A DNA stretch of 33,031 bases, from positions 1 through 33,031 of the forward strand of contig CAITYF010000156.1 in the NCBI GenBank assembly GCA_903896545.1. Direction: 5' to 3'. The notes beneath the pieces are model-generated. The model worked only from the letters and a program-made list of their open reading frames with translations. It was not told where the DNA came from and searched no databases. A program made the translations under genes and the position numbers. Positions within the stretch are counted from its first letter, which is position 1. Each line of letters opens with the position of its first letter. Shown here one piece after another: positions 1 through 8,043 of the stretch. This stretch comes from an uncultured Myxococcales bacterium. GTDB taxonomy: Bacteria > Myxococcota_A > UBA9042.

Positions 1-135
1 CAGTTGACGCTCCGATCGCTTGGACGCAACAATCCGCGCTGCCGCGACCCGAACCTGTCGCGCCGACCGTTTTCGCAGATGTGCTGAGGGCAGATGCTGC
101 ATCCAGCGCCTCGTCGGGAACCGCAAAGGGGGAAG

Positions 136-843
136 ATGCAAGAGTCCTCACAGCCGTGGCAGCAAGTGACACGGGAACAAGCTGCGGCCCTGACAGACGT
201 GGTTCTGCTGCAGCCGGATAGCGAACGCTTTGTGCGCGGTGACCCGCCCGAACTGCCCCGCCACCATTTCATGCGCACGACCGCGGGCAAGGTCCTTGTC
301 ACCGTCGGTGTGGTGACGCTGTTGGCAGGAATTGTGTCGACGGCGGTCCTCTACAATGACCACCGACCGCTGTGGACCGGAATCGCCATCTGCCTCGCCG
401 GGCTGTTACCGTCCTTGGCGCTGGGGGCACTGACCCTGGGGCAGGAGATGAACTGGCAACGCCTGAACAGCGACGGCGTCCTGCTTGTCGGTCGCATCGA
501 CAGGTCGGCCGCGCACGACGCGTCGACGGCAGAAAAGGTCGTGTTCCTCGTGCTTCATTTGCTGGTGAAGGTGTTTGGGGTGTTTGTCTTCATCGCGAGT
601 TTCTTTGCGCGTTCGGCGTATCAGGAACGGCAAATGCAGTCCGGCATCGACAGCGCCTTCGACTATGACACGCCAGATCGCTATCAACTGGAGTTGGAAT
701 GGTCGGTCGTGACGCCTAATGGCGAGTCGCTGCACTTTTCTGAGCGTCAGATTCGCCCGGATTTGCGTACAGGGGATCCGCCGGTCGTCGGCCAAAGGGT
801 CCTGTGCTTGTACGTCGATGCTGGTCTGATCCGCTTGTTGTGA
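136..843 (+). CDS. Hypothetical membrane protein, DUF3592-like
   Basis: 235-aa protein of unknown role. I chose the ATG at 136 over the one at 94 because a purine-rich AAAGGGGGAAG lies directly upstream of it. Three hydrophobic segments are visible at about residues 52-73, 80-101 and 134-158, so it is probably an inner-membrane protein. The C-terminal part (about 175-235) is soluble, with a beta-rich pattern (YQLELEWSVVTPNGE, then GQRVLCLYV near the end) reminiscent of DUF3592-type proteins, where a short soluble domain sits beside membrane helices. That family link is by impression only. Its right neighbour is convergent, so it appears to be a single gene or the end of a unit starting left of the window. 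Confidence 0.6.
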   Translation: MQESSQPWQQVTREQAAALTDVVLLQPDSERFVRGDPPELPRHHFMRTTAGKVLVTVGVVTLLAGIVSTAVLYNDHRPLWTGIAICLAGLLPSLALGALTLGQEMNWQRLNSDGVLLVGRIDRSAAHDASTAEKVVFLVLHLLVKVFGVFVFIASFFARSAYQERQMQSGIDSAFDYDTPDRYQLELEWSVVTPNGESLHFSERQIRPDLRTGDPPVVGQRVLCLYVDAGLIRLL

Positions 844-931
844 AGGCATCGGGCAATCGCGTCCCGGTCGCGGCCCCTGTAGGAGGTGGGGTCGTTCAGG
901 CGTCTGGGGAATTCGACCGCCGTTCACGCGA

Positions 932-1396
932 TCAGCCGTACGTCCCCTTCACCACAAAATAACTCCCGCGAATCTCCCCCGCCAACTTCGACTTCTGCCG
1001 CACGAACTTGAACTTCGGCGCCAGCTCGTCGGGCACCGGCATGTCCTGACACAGTTTGAACCCGACGGCGCGCTTTTTCGCGTCGGTCAGGTGGTAGAGC
1101 ACGTTGACCGACAGGCCGCTCTGGTAGAACACGTAGGTCCAGCGCACGCCTTCCACCACCAATTCCGTGGTCTCCAGCGCCGGCGAGGCGAAGGCGATGC
1201 CGCGTTCCGCGAGCACACGGCTGACGTAGTCGACAAGCTCCGGCGTCTCCGCCGCGGGGCGCACGACAAAATCCGCGCTGTACTTGTTCCTGAAGTACCG
1301 CGCCTCGTTGGCGCGCAGGCCGGCGAGCTGGCTCACAAACGGGGAAGATTCCAAACCCACAGTCGAGACATTCACAAAATCAACGAGATAGGACAA
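932..1396 (-). CDS. Hypothetical protein, 154 aa
   Basis: I do not recognise the family. The open frame extends to 1441, but the strong ribosome-binding site AAAAAGGAGG lies inside it, five bases before an in-frame TTG at 1396; I therefore start there, giving MSYLVDFVNVSTVG at the N terminus. The protein is soluble, with no signal peptide or membrane segment, mixed alpha/beta in look, and ends in a basic, aromatic stretch (KFKFVRQKSK, then GSYFVVKGTYG). It lies 84 bp downstream of the FG-GAP lipoprotein on the same strand and may be the last gene of that unit, or have its own promoter in the gap. No function can be inferred. Confidence 0.65.
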   Translation of the reverse strand: MSYLVDFVNVSTVGLESSPFVSQLAGLRANEARYFRNKYSADFVVRPAAETPELVDYVSRVLAERGIAFASPALETTELVVEGVRWTYVFYQSGLSVNVLYHLTDAKKRAVGFKLCQDMPVPDELAPKFKFVRQKSKLAGEIRGSYFVVKGTYG

Positions 1397-1480
1397 CTTG
1401 GCCTCCTTTTTCAGCAGACTCGGGTCAAGGCGCGCCAGCAAACTCTCCGATGGACGCCCGCGGCGGGCAAGCCGAATCCC

Positions 1481-3544
1481 CTATTTCACCAGCGGATACG
1501 CGACTTTGTCATTCCCTTGCGTCAGCTTCACCAGGTAATTCGCGCGCACGTTCTTCCACGTCTGCGTCGTCAGGCTGCCGTCCGGCCAGCGCACCGTGAC
1601 TTCATCGATCGCGCACGCGGTGCCCAGACCAAAGTGCAGCACCAGATCGTCCTGCGCGCCAAAGAGGCTGTGGCCACCGTCCAGATCGGCCATGTGCGTC
1701 ACGCCGCCCGCCTTCACCCACACGCGCGCGCCGATCGCCGAGCGGTTGCTGCCGCCCGTGCCTTCCAGCGCCACCTGCAGGTAGTTGCCCTGCGGCATGT
1801 CGTTCTGGAACACGTGCACTTCCTCGGTCTTGTAGCACTCCGTCGGCGTGAGGTTGCAGCGCATCAGGCTTTGCCCCAGCACCACGTCCAGATCGCCATC
1901 GCGGTCAAAGTCGGCCACGGTCACGCCGTGCGCGTGCTTGAAGTCGATGCCCAGATCGATCGGCACCTCTTCAAACTTGCCGTCCGCCAACTGGTGGAAC
2001 AGCACGGTGTGCGTGCCGGGATAGTCCGACGACGCGATCAGCACGTCCAGCCGCCCGTCGTTGTCAAAGTCAAAAGCCGCGCCGGCCATGTCGCCCACAT
2101 CGTTCTCGCGATCCAAAGGCCGCAGGCCGTTGTCTTCCGCATGCAGCGTCGTGAACTGCGGAATGCCGTTGACCAAGCCGTCGTTGCGCATGATGCGGGT
2201 CGGATCCGAGCTTGGCCCCACGTCCGGATGCACGATCGTGCCGGCGAGCACGTCCAGGTCACCGTCATTGTCGATGTCGATGCACTGCAAAAGCCCCGTG
2301 TGGCCGCCCAGCCGGAACGGCTTGCGGTCGTTCGCGTGGTCCCAGCGGTAGTACGGCGTCTCACCCGGCTTGGCGAAGTTGAGGTACTTGCACTGCACTT
2401 CTGGCGGCCCGCACTTGTCGCATTCCGCGTCTTTCGGGTGGTCCTGGCACCAGCACTGGGCGTTCCAGTTGGTCGTCCAGTCATCGTTGTCGTCGCGGTC
2501 CCAGTGCGATTCGTGCATCTGCTGGACAAAGCGCGCGCTGCCGTCCTGAAAGCCACCGCGCCAGAACGTATTGAAGTCGCGGCCGTAGCTGGCGCTGAGC
2601 AAGTCCGCGTTGCCGTCGCCGTCGATGTCGCACGCGCTGGTCGACCACGTCACGTGCGGCGCCGAGCCGTCCACCTGATGCGCGCTTGTCATCGACGCGG
2701 GCTGCGTGCCTTCCTGGACGTTGACGGCCAGGAAGTTGCCCGCGCCATCGCCTTGCACCAGCTGGTCAGGAATGGCGACGCCCGGATACGCGCCCTTGAA
2801 TTGGTAGCCCAGCCACAGGTCGAGCTTGCCGTCGCGGTCGTAGTCGGTGAACGACGCCGCGCCCAGGTTGCGCCGCAAGTCCGCCGTGGCAAAGGATCCT
2901 GCGGTCGGCAGGGCAAAATGCCCCGTGCCGTCGTTCAGCATCAGCTCCGAGCTGTCCTGCGGGAACAAATCGGTCTGCGTCGCCGGCTTGGGCGGGTTAT
3001 ACGGGATCGAGTCGCCGCAGAACATGTCGACGTCGCCGTCGTTGTCCACATCGCCGAAGACCACGATCTGGCTTTCGCGACCGTCTTTGCCGTCGCGCGC
3101 CGTGGTCAGCCCTGACGCCTTCGTGATGTCGCTGAACTGGATACCTTTGCTGTTTGTGAGGTTCTGCAACAGCCAGATCGCGCGCTTGCCGGTCGTCCAG
3201 TCTTCGCGTTTGCCGATGGCGGACGAGCTGCGCACGCTCAAGTCGGGCAAGAAGTCGCCGTTGATGTCCGCGGACGAGATGCTGGTGCCGACGATCTGCG
3301 TCACGTCCAAGGAGAACGCCAGCGGCGTGATGTCCTGAAACGCCTTTTGGTCGCTCCACACGGTGCCGGTGCGGCAGATCGCGGGCGGCGCGCCGAGGAA
3401 CGGGTCGATCGCGTCGGCGGCGCTGTCATCGGTGGCCGTGGCGGTGTCGGTTGAATCGGCAGGTTCGCTGGTCGCAGTGGCGGCAGTGCCGCACGCGGTG
3501 AACACAAGCAAAGGACCGATGAAGCGGAGCAAACTCGTGCGCAT
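1481..3544 (-). CDS. FG-GAP/VCBS-repeat lipoprotein with C-terminal ASPIC/UnbV domain
   Basis: 687-aa secreted lipoprotein. The N terminus is a lipoprotein signal peptide with Cys18 in the lipobox (LLVFTAC), followed by a low-complexity Ala/Thr/Asp linker to about residue 46. Seven calcium-loop motifs of the DxDxDGxxD type, diagnostic of FG-GAP/VCBS beta-propeller blades, start near residues 93, 166, 234, 306, 423, 492 and 545. Residues about 585-680 match the ASPIC/UnbV domain (SAIGARVWVKAGG, then EVTVRWPDGS), so the architecture resembles CRTAC1-like proteins. A Cys-rich insert (C364, C366, C375, C378, C385) lies between blades. AAGGA precedes the ATG, and the start lies 4 bp after the yhhQ-like stop, suggesting co-transcription. 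Surface binding or adhesion is plausible, but the ligand is unknown. Confidence 0.9.
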   Translation of the reverse strand: MRTSLLRFIGPLLVFTACGTAATATSEPADSTDTATATDDSAADAIDPFLGAPPAICRTGTVWSDQKAFQDITPLAFSLDVTQIVGTSISSADINGDFLPDLSVRSSSAIGKREDWTTGKRAIWLLQNLTNSKGIQFSDITKASGLTTARDGKDGRESQIVVFGDVDNDGDVDMFCGDSIPYNPPKPATQTDLFPQDSSELMLNDGTGHFALPTAGSFATADLRRNLGAASFTDYDRDGKLDLWLGYQFKGAYPGVAIPDQLVQGDGAGNFLAVNVQEGTQPASMTSAHQVDGSAPHVTWSTSACDIDGDGNADLLSASYGRDFNTFWRGGFQDGSARFVQQMHESHWDRDDNDDWTTNWNAQCWCQDHPKDAECDKCGPPEVQCKYLNFAKPGETPYYRWDHANDRKPFRLGGHTGLLQCIDIDNDGDLDVLAGTIVHPDVGPSSDPTRIMRNDGLVNGIPQFTTLHAEDNGLRPLDRENDVGDMAGAAFDFDNDGRLDVLIASSDYPGTHTVLFHQLADGKFEEVPIDLGIDFKHAHGVTVADFDRDGDLDVVLGQSLMRCNLTPTECYKTEEVHVFQNDMPQGNYLQVALEGTGGSNRSAIGARVWVKAGGVTHMADLDGGHSLFGAQDDLVLHFGLGTACAIDEVTVRWPDGSLTTQTWKNVRANYLVKLTQGNDKVAYPLVK

Positions 3545-3548
3545 ATCG

Positions 3549-4277
3549 CTAATCCTTCAGGGAAAACGGCGTGAATTGCGTGTCGGTATCAAAAAAGTCT
3601 TCGTCCTCGGCGCGCTTCAGGAAGCCGACGAGCGCGTAGGTCACCGGCGTCATGACGACTTCAACCGACACCTTGAAGAGCCAGTTGAACGCGACGACCT
3701 GGATCATCGTCTCGGTCGACCAAACCGCGCCAAAAGCGATCGGGTAAAACAGCAGGCTGTCGACGCCTTGACCGACCGCGGTCGAGCCGATCGTGCGCGT
3801 CCACAGCCACTTGCCCTGCGTCGCGAGCTTCATCTTGGCCATGACGAGGCTGTTGACGAAGTCGCCCGCCCAAAAGGCGATCATCGACGCGACGACGATC
3901 TGCGGCGTGTTGCCAAAGACGGTCTCCAGACCGGGCTGGATGATCTTGTTGTAGGGCTCCGCGCTATTTTGCGGCAGGTGAATGACAACCCAGCTCATCA
4001 CCGTGGCGAACAGCATCGCGGCAAAACCCGCCCAAATGACCTTGCGGGCGCGGGCGTAGCCGTAGACTTCGGTCAAAATGTCGCCAAAAACGTAGGAAAT
4101 CGGGAAGAAGATGTTGCCGGCGCCAAAGACAAGCGTGTGGCCAAAGATGTCCACGGCGCACGACTTGCCCGGGCCAATCATGTTGGAGCAGAGCAGGACG
4201 GTGACAAAACCGGCCATCAACAGGTCATAGAACCGGTAGTGGCGCCCGCGAAGGGGATGAGAAGTGGCGGGTGTCAT
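3549..4277 (-). CDS. yhhQ: Queuosine precursor transporter-like protein (YhhQ/DUF165 family)
   Basis: 242-aa inner-membrane protein with about six hydrophobic helices. Family hallmarks are visible: ISYVFGDILTEVYGYARARK near residues 55-75, an AFWAGDFVNSLVMAKMK segment, and TIGSTAVGQGVDSLLFYPIAF. In E. coli the family member YhhQ imports the 7-deazaguanine queuosine precursors preQ0/preQ1; the same substrate here is inferred. The open frame continues upstream to 4625, but that extension is Cys/Arg-rich and overlaps the divergent receiver gene. I start at the ATG at 4277, which has GGAG about 8 bases ahead and gives the usual family length. It is the first gene of a minus-strand run with the FG-GAP lipoprotein. 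Confidence 0.85.
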   Translation of the reverse strand: MTPATSHPLRGRHYRFYDLLMAGFVTVLLCSNMIGPGKSCAVDIFGHTLVFGAGNIFFPISYVFGDILTEVYGYARARKVIWAGFAAMLFATVMSWVVIHLPQNSAEPYNKIIQPGLETVFGNTPQIVVASMIAFWAGDFVNSLVMAKMKLATQGKWLWTRTIGSTAVGQGVDSLLFYPIAFGAVWSTETMIQVVAFNWLFKVSVEVVMTPVTYALVGFLKRAEDEDFFDTDTQFTPFSLKD

Positions 4278-4418
4278 CGGGCGCTCCGTCGCGTTGCAAA
4301 CCTGCATGGTGCCGCAGAAGCGGCGTCGCGACAAACTGTGGCGCTCGCAGGTCCGCGTTGCGACGACCCATTCTTGGGCGTAGCATCGCAGCGCGCAACT
4401 CCGCGCTCGCGGTACACA

Positions 4419-4808
4419 ATGGCAGACAGTCAACGTCCGCGTATTTTGCTGATCGACGATGAACCGCTGATCGGCGCGCTGATTGTGCGTGTGCTCGCTG
4501 CGGGCTACGACGTGACGGTTGCCACACACGGTCAGGCGGCGCTGGACCTGCTGGACGCGTCCGACGATTTTCGCCTCATTCTGTGCGACCTGATGATGCC
4601 CGGTCTCTCCGGAATGGACGTCCACGCCGCGCTGGAGGCGCGCGGTTCGCCGCTCGTGCAGACGATGGTGTTTCTGACCGGTGGCGCTTTTGCCAGTCAG
4701 GAGGGCGACTTCCTGGAACGCGTGCCCAACTTGTGTCTGGAAAAGCCGTTTCTCGCTGACGAATTGCGTATCGCCGTCCGCGAGGGCGTTGCGAAGTTCA
4801 AAGCGTAG
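4419..4808 (+). CDS. Stand-alone response-regulator receiver protein
   Basis: 129-aa protein that is nothing but a CheY-like receiver domain. Phosphorylation-site residues are all present: acidic pair D13/D14 in LIDDEP, phosphoacceptor D57 in LILCDLMMPG, T87 in FLTGG and K109 in LEKPF. There is no DNA-binding or enzymatic output domain, so it should act by protein-protein contact or as a phosphorelay intermediate. The frame is open upstream to 3363, but that part is antisense to yhhQ; the ATG at 4419 gives a complete domain with no extra N terminus. No histidine kinase lies nearby. It is divergent from yhhQ (141-bp gap) and convergent with dnaA, whose stop is only 18 bp away. Confidence 0.92.
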   Translation: MADSQRPRILLIDDEPLIGALIVRVLAAGYDVTVATHGQAALDLLDASDDFRLILCDLMMPGLSGMDVHAALEARGSPLVQTMVFLTGGAFASQEGDFLERVPNLCLEKPFLADELRIAVREGVAKFKA

Positions 4809-4826
4809 GCGGACGACCAGCGTGCG

Positions 4827-6401
4827 CTACTTGCCCAGCGCCGTCTCGATCGCCTGCACGGCGGCTTGCACGGCAGCGTCGGTCTGCACCAGCCAGTCGA
4901 CCTTCTGACACGCGTGGATCGCGGTCGAATGATCGCGGCCGCCAAACGACCGCCCGATCTCCGGGAACGACGCCTGCGTGTGCTTGCGCGTCAGCCACAC
5001 CGCGACCATGCGCGGCACAACGACGCCGCGGTGGCGCTTGGCGCCCTTCAGATCCGTCACGCGCAGGCCGTAATGCTGGGCCGTCACGCGCTGGATCACT
5101 TCCACGGTCAGGTGCCGCGACGGCAGTTCAATGATGGGGCCCAGCGCCGCGCGCGCCAACGCCAGATCGATTGGCCGCTTGCCCAGTCGCGCGTGGGCAA
5201 ACAGCTTGTGCAGCGCGCCTTCCAGTTCTCGCACGTTGTTGCGCAGGTGGTCGGCCAAGTAGTAGAGGACGTCCAGCGGCACGTGCGGGTTCTGCGGGTC
5301 GCCGGTCTCGCCTGGCTGCCGGGTCGCCGCGTGCTGGGCCGCCCGTTGCCGCAAGATGGCCACCCGCAAGTCGCGATCCGGCGGCGAAATACCGGCGGTC
5401 AGACCATTCTCAAAACGCGACCGCAAGCGCTCGTGGAAGTCGTGCAGTTCAGACGGGAAGCGATCACAGGTGAGCACGATCTGCTTGCCTGCGAGGAACA
5501 GCGCGTTGAACGTGTGGAAGAACTCTTCTTGCGTCTTTTCCTTGCCCTGCAAGAACTGAATGTCGTCCAGCAGGAGCACGTCGACGTTGCGATAAAACGC
5601 CCGCACGTCGACCCGCACGCTCGCGTCGCGCGACCGCATGGCAGAGATCGTGTCGTCCGCGAACGTTTCCGCCGGCACATAGCGCACGCGCAAGTGCGGG
5701 TGGCGCGCGGTCACGGCGTTGCCGATCGCGTGCAGCAGGTGCGTCTTGCCCAGACCCACGCCGCCGTACAGGAAGACGGGATTCACGGTTTCGCCCGGAT
5801 GCTCCGCCACGGTCCGCGCCGCCGAGAGCGCGAGTTGATTGGACTCGCCTTCAACAAAGTTCCCAAACGTGAAGCGCGGCACGAGCGAACTGCCGGCTTC
5901 CAGCGTGTTCGTCAGATCGACGCTTTCCGCGACTGGCGCTTGGGCAAAGCGCGGATCAGCGGCAAAGAGCGGATCGGCGGCGTAGGTCGCGTGAACAGCC
6001 AAATGGGGAGACGCGGTCGAGATCGGATCAAAGTCGAGCGTCGCATCAGCGCCTTGCAGATCGTCGGCGACACGCAGCTCAATCGGCGGCTGACCCAGAC
6101 CGTTGGCCTCGATCGCGCGGCGCAAGGGCGCCAGATGTTGCTGGGCGATCACGTCGCGAAAGTGCTCATCCGGCACTTCCAGCACAAAACCACCCGGTCC
6201 TGCGGCGTGCACGACGACCTTGTCAAACCACGCGTCCACCACGGAACGCCGTGTAATCGTACGCAGCCGCGCCAAAGTCTGCTGCCAAACGGCGCGATCT
6301 TCCGCCGACACCGCACGCACACCCGCCGCAGCCGTATTCGCGGCTTGATCGCTCCGCGCGGTCGCGGAGGTCTCTGGAGGGTGAAGGGGGCTGAACGGCA
6401 T
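4827..6401 (-). CDS. dnaA: Chromosomal replication initiator protein DnaA
   Basis: 524-aa AAA+ initiator that binds the origin and opens it. Domain I is near residues 36-100 (DRAVWQQTLARL), then a linker to about 170. The ATPase domain has Walker A GGVGLGKT (213-220), Walker B LLLDD (276-280), sensor I around TCD (311-313) and the arginine-finger region RLRSRFENG (325-333). Domain IV carries the DNA-binding signature FGGRDHSTAIHA (486-497), with Ser where E. coli has the base-contacting Thr435. I chose the ATG at 6401; the frame runs on to 6524, but that part is Arg-rich and unlike DnaA. A 35-residue Pro/Ala-rich head precedes domain I. The gene is divergent from rpmH, the ancestral arrangement. 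Confidence 0.98.
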   Translation of the reverse strand: MPFSPLHPPETSATARSDQAANTAAAGVRAVSAEDRAVWQQTLARLRTITRRSVVDAWFDKVVVHAAGPGGFVLEVPDEHFRDVIAQQHLAPLRRAIEANGLGQPPIELRVADDLQGADATLDFDPISTASPHLAVHATYAADPLFAADPRFAQAPVAESVDLTNTLEAGSSLVPRFTFGNFVEGESNQLALSAARTVAEHPGETVNPVFLYGGVGLGKTHLLHAIGNAVTARHPHLRVRYVPAETFADDTISAMRSRDASVRVDVRAFYRNVDVLLLDDIQFLQGKEKTQEEFFHTFNALFLAGKQIVLTCDRFPSELHDFHERLRSRFENGLTAGISPPDRDLRVAILRQRAAQHAATRQPGETGDPQNPHVPLDVLYYLADHLRNNVRELEGALHKLFAHARLGKRPIDLALARAALGPIIELPSRHLTVEVIQRVTAQHYGLRVTDLKGAKRHRGVVVPRMVAVWLTRKHTQASFPEIGRSFGGRDHSTAIHACQKVDWLVQTDAAVQAAVQAIETALGK

Positions 6402-6475
6402 GGGACTCGGCGTAGGGTGAAACAGGTAACGAGGGGCGGCGACGCGGAGGCGTAACTGCTGATTCGGACGGAACG

Positions 6476-6497
6476 ACAGGGTGCGAATGCGCCCTGT
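6476..6497 (-). promoter_or_regulatory. Hairpin in the dnaA leader
   Basis: An inverted repeat ACAGGGTGC - GAAT - GCGCCCTGT forms a nine-pair stem, with one T-G pair and a four-base loop, 75-96 bases upstream of the dnaA start codon. If dnaA transcription starts above it, the hairpin would be in the 5' leader. No T-run follows, so a terminator is unlikely. Function is unknown. Confidence 0.4.
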
Positions 6498-6793
6498 TAC
6501 GCCGCAGAGTCGAGCCCCTTCCAAGGCGACGGCCTGCCTGAAGCAGGGGTGTCGTCGAGGGGAGTGGCTGACGGCTGCGATTCGTATCGCGCCGCTCGCA
6601 GACCGACAAGGGGGAACTGCAAAGTTTGCTGTTTTTGGTGCCCCGCATCGTGATTAAGGTGCTGATGTTACTGGATATCATCACGTCTGGTTGACATTTC
6701 ACAGAGGCCCCCGTTGACACTTCTGGGCGCGGAGACACAGGTAACTCCATGAAGCGCGGTAGAATTGCCAGCCAGTCCTGTAAGCTTGCAAAA

Positions 6794-6811
6794 TCTAAGC
6801 GTTCTCTTAGA
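6794..6811. repeat. Inverted repeat TCTAAG/CTTAGA
   Basis: Perfect six-base arms TCTAAG (6794-6799) and CTTAGA (6806-6811) around a six-base spacer, in the AT-richer part of the dnaA-rpmH gap. It could be a protein-binding site; nothing further supports this. Confidence 0.35.
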
Positions 6812-7116
6812 GCCTATAGAAATCATCGGGTTGTGAAACGGTTCTCATCGGCCGCCTAGTCCGCGATCGCCGCACGCTGGAGCGGGTGGCCAAAATGCCG
6901 CGACAACGCGTGAAACGATCGCCGCGTCCCGCTGTGTCGCACCAACCCAGCAGTTCCGGCTGGACCTGCGCCGTTGCACAAGGGACTCGCATTTTCCAGA
7001 GGTTGGTGTACACTTTCGCCCCCGCGTCTTTTGCAGACGTGTGCCCAGCGCGCCACGAAACGGCACTGGTGGGCCACAGCAGGCTGCGCGACAACCCATG
7101 AACCGAGGAACGTAAC

Positions 7117-7263
7117 GTGAAGAAAGGTCTAGGCAATCCCAGCAAAATCTCTCGCCTCCGCACCCACGGCTTCCGCGCGCGCACGGCCACCAAGAACGGC
7201 CGCGCTGTGCTGAACCGCCGCCGCGCCAAGGGTCGCCTGCGCTTGACGGTCTCCACGAAGTGA
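7117..7263 (+). CDS. rpmH: Large ribosomal subunit protein bL34
   Basis: 48-aa basic protein. The family core is unmistakable: [18 protein letters not shown] followed by [14 protein letters not shown]. The first dozen residues ([12 protein letters not shown]) differ from the common MKRTFQPS start, and the protein is slightly longer than the usual 44-46 residues. The start is a GTG at 7117 with GAGGAA (7105-7110) at good spacing. It is the first gene of the rpmH-rnpA-yidD-yidC-jag block, and its TGA overlaps the rnpA start codon. A weak TACACT -10-like hexamer lies at 7009 but has no convincing -35 partner. Confidence 0.95.
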   Translation: MKKGLGNPSKISRLRTHGFRARTATKNGRAVLNRRRAKGRLRLTVSTK

Positions 7264-7679
7264 TCGCGCCTTTGCCGCCGGCTGACGCGTCGAACTCTTC
7301 GACGCACAGCGGCGAGACGCCCCGGCCAGTCGGTCGATTGCGTCGCGCCAGTCGGCTGCAAAGCAAGCCCGAATTTGACCGGGTGTTTCAACGTGGTCGG
7401 CGCGCTCAAGGCCGCCATCTGCACGTGATCGCCTGTCCTGTTCGGGACCCTGATGCTCCGCCACGCTTGGGCTTGGCGGTCGCCAAAGGGGCCGGCCACT
7501 CGCCCGCGCGGGCTCGCCTGCGCCGTCTGACGCGAGAAGCGTTCCGGGCCCTGCGGCCACACTTCCAGCGCTCTGTCGATCTCGTCGTCAGCGCGCGGCA
7601 TCCTTGGCCCGATGCGCAGTTGGCTGATGTGGTGGAAGAACTGCTCTTTCTCGGCAAGAAACTGCGCCTGATCGCCTAA
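7260..7679 (+). CDS. rnpA: Ribonuclease P protein component
   Basis: 139-aa basic protein, the protein subunit of RNase P, which removes 5' leaders from pre-tRNAs. After a 25-residue Pro/Ser-rich head, the family begins at [20 protein letters not shown]. The RNA-binding signature is present but divergent: [11 protein letters not shown], then [16 protein letters not shown], where most members have a KKVGKAV-type stretch and the RNR motif; here RNR reads RAR. The C-terminal VDLVVSAR matches the family's final strand. The GTG start at 7260 overlaps the rpmH stop (GTGA), so the two are translationally coupled. The RNase P RNA gene (rnpB) is not in this window. Confidence 0.9.
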   Translation: MIAPLPPADASNSSTHSGETPRPVGRLRRASRLQSKPEFDRVFQRGRRAQGRHLHVIACPVRDPDAPPRLGLAVAKGAGHSPARARLRRLTREAFRALRPHFQRSVDLVVSARHPWPDAQLADVVEELLFLGKKLRLIA

Positions 7680-7695
7680 AACGGAGCCGGCTATC

Positions 7696-8043
7696 TTGAA
7701 GACCGCGCCTCTCCCGCCCTCGTCCGAACCGCGTGTTGGTCGCTTGGACTACTGGCTGGCGTTGCCGTTTTTGGCGTTCATCTGGGTCTACCAACGCACA
7801 CTTTCCCGTGTTTTACCGCCAGCATGCCGGTTTACGCCTTCATGCTCCCATTACGCGGCCGAAGCCCTGCAGCGCCACCGCCTGCCGCGCGCCCTCGCCT
7901 TGACCACGTGGCGCCTGATGCGCTGCCAGCCGATGTGCGCGGGCGGCTGCGATCCCGTCCCTCCGGGGAATTGGCAGGGACGCTGGCGCGTTGGCACATC
8001 GTCTGAAATTTCCACCAGTTCGCCTTGTGAGATGCCGCAATGA
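7696..8043 (+). CDS. yidD: Membrane protein insertion efficiency factor YidD
   Basis: 115-aa small protein with an N-terminal amphipathic/hydrophobic segment (about 17-37) and the YidD core: YQRTLSRVLPPACRFTPSCS, HYAAEALQRH, then RCQPMCAGGCDPVPP. YidD acts with YidC in inserting inner-membrane proteins, and the gene normally lies between rnpA and yidC, as here. The start is a TTG at 7696 with GGAG (7683-7686) nine bases upstream; no better in-frame start is seen. Its stop overlaps the yidC start (ATGA), indicating coupling. The last 20 residues are Ser/Thr-rich and beyond the conserved domain. Confidence 0.9.
   Translation: MKTAPLPPSSEPRVGRLDYWLALPFLAFIWVYQRTLSRVLPPACRFTPSCSHYAAEALQRHRLPRALALTTWRLMRCQPMCAGGCDPVPPGNWQGRWRVGTSSEISTSSPCEMPQ

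Larger units (their letters stand above)
6402..7116. other. dnaA-rpmH intergenic region, candidate oriC
   Basis: 715-bp gene-free region between the divergent dnaA and rpmH genes, the position where many bacteria carry oriC. It is less GC-rich than its surroundings around 6610-6710 and 6780-6840. I searched by eye for TTATCCACA and its complement and found no match with one or no mismatch; the nearest is TTTTCCAGA at 6992 with two. Visible instead are two GTTGACA direct repeats at 6690 and 6713, an ACAGGTAAC 9-mer at 6422 and 6737, and six GTAAC/GTTAC pentamers. Reading frames in the region look like antisense or random ones. Origin function is inferred from position only. Confidence 0.4.

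Noticed and set aside
3..221. Open plus-strand frame entering from the left edge, with coding-like codons (VDAPIAWTQQSALPRPEP)
   Set aside because: It would overlap the well-supported gene at 136 by 86 bp and has no recognisable family. It may be the tail of an upstream gene but cannot be shown.
1091..3115. 674-codon plus-strand frame opposite the FG-GAP lipoprotein
   Set aside because: It is rich in Arg, His, Val and Ala with no domains, a typical antisense shadow in GC-rich DNA. The minus strand has a signal peptide and seven calcium motifs.
4866..6455. 529-codon plus-strand frame opposite dnaA
   Set aside because: It is antisense to unmistakable DnaA, and its composition is dominated by Arg, His, Gln and Val.
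6690..6765. TTGACA hexamers at 6691 and 6714 with TAGAAT at 6760 as a promoter
   Set aside because: The spacings (63 and 40 bp) do not fit a sigma-70 promoter.
6807..7601. 264-codon and 173-codon minus-strand frames over rpmH-rnpA
   Set aside because: They lie antisense to rpmH and rnpA, which have clear family motifs and ribosome-binding sites. The frames are Arg-rich without domain signals.
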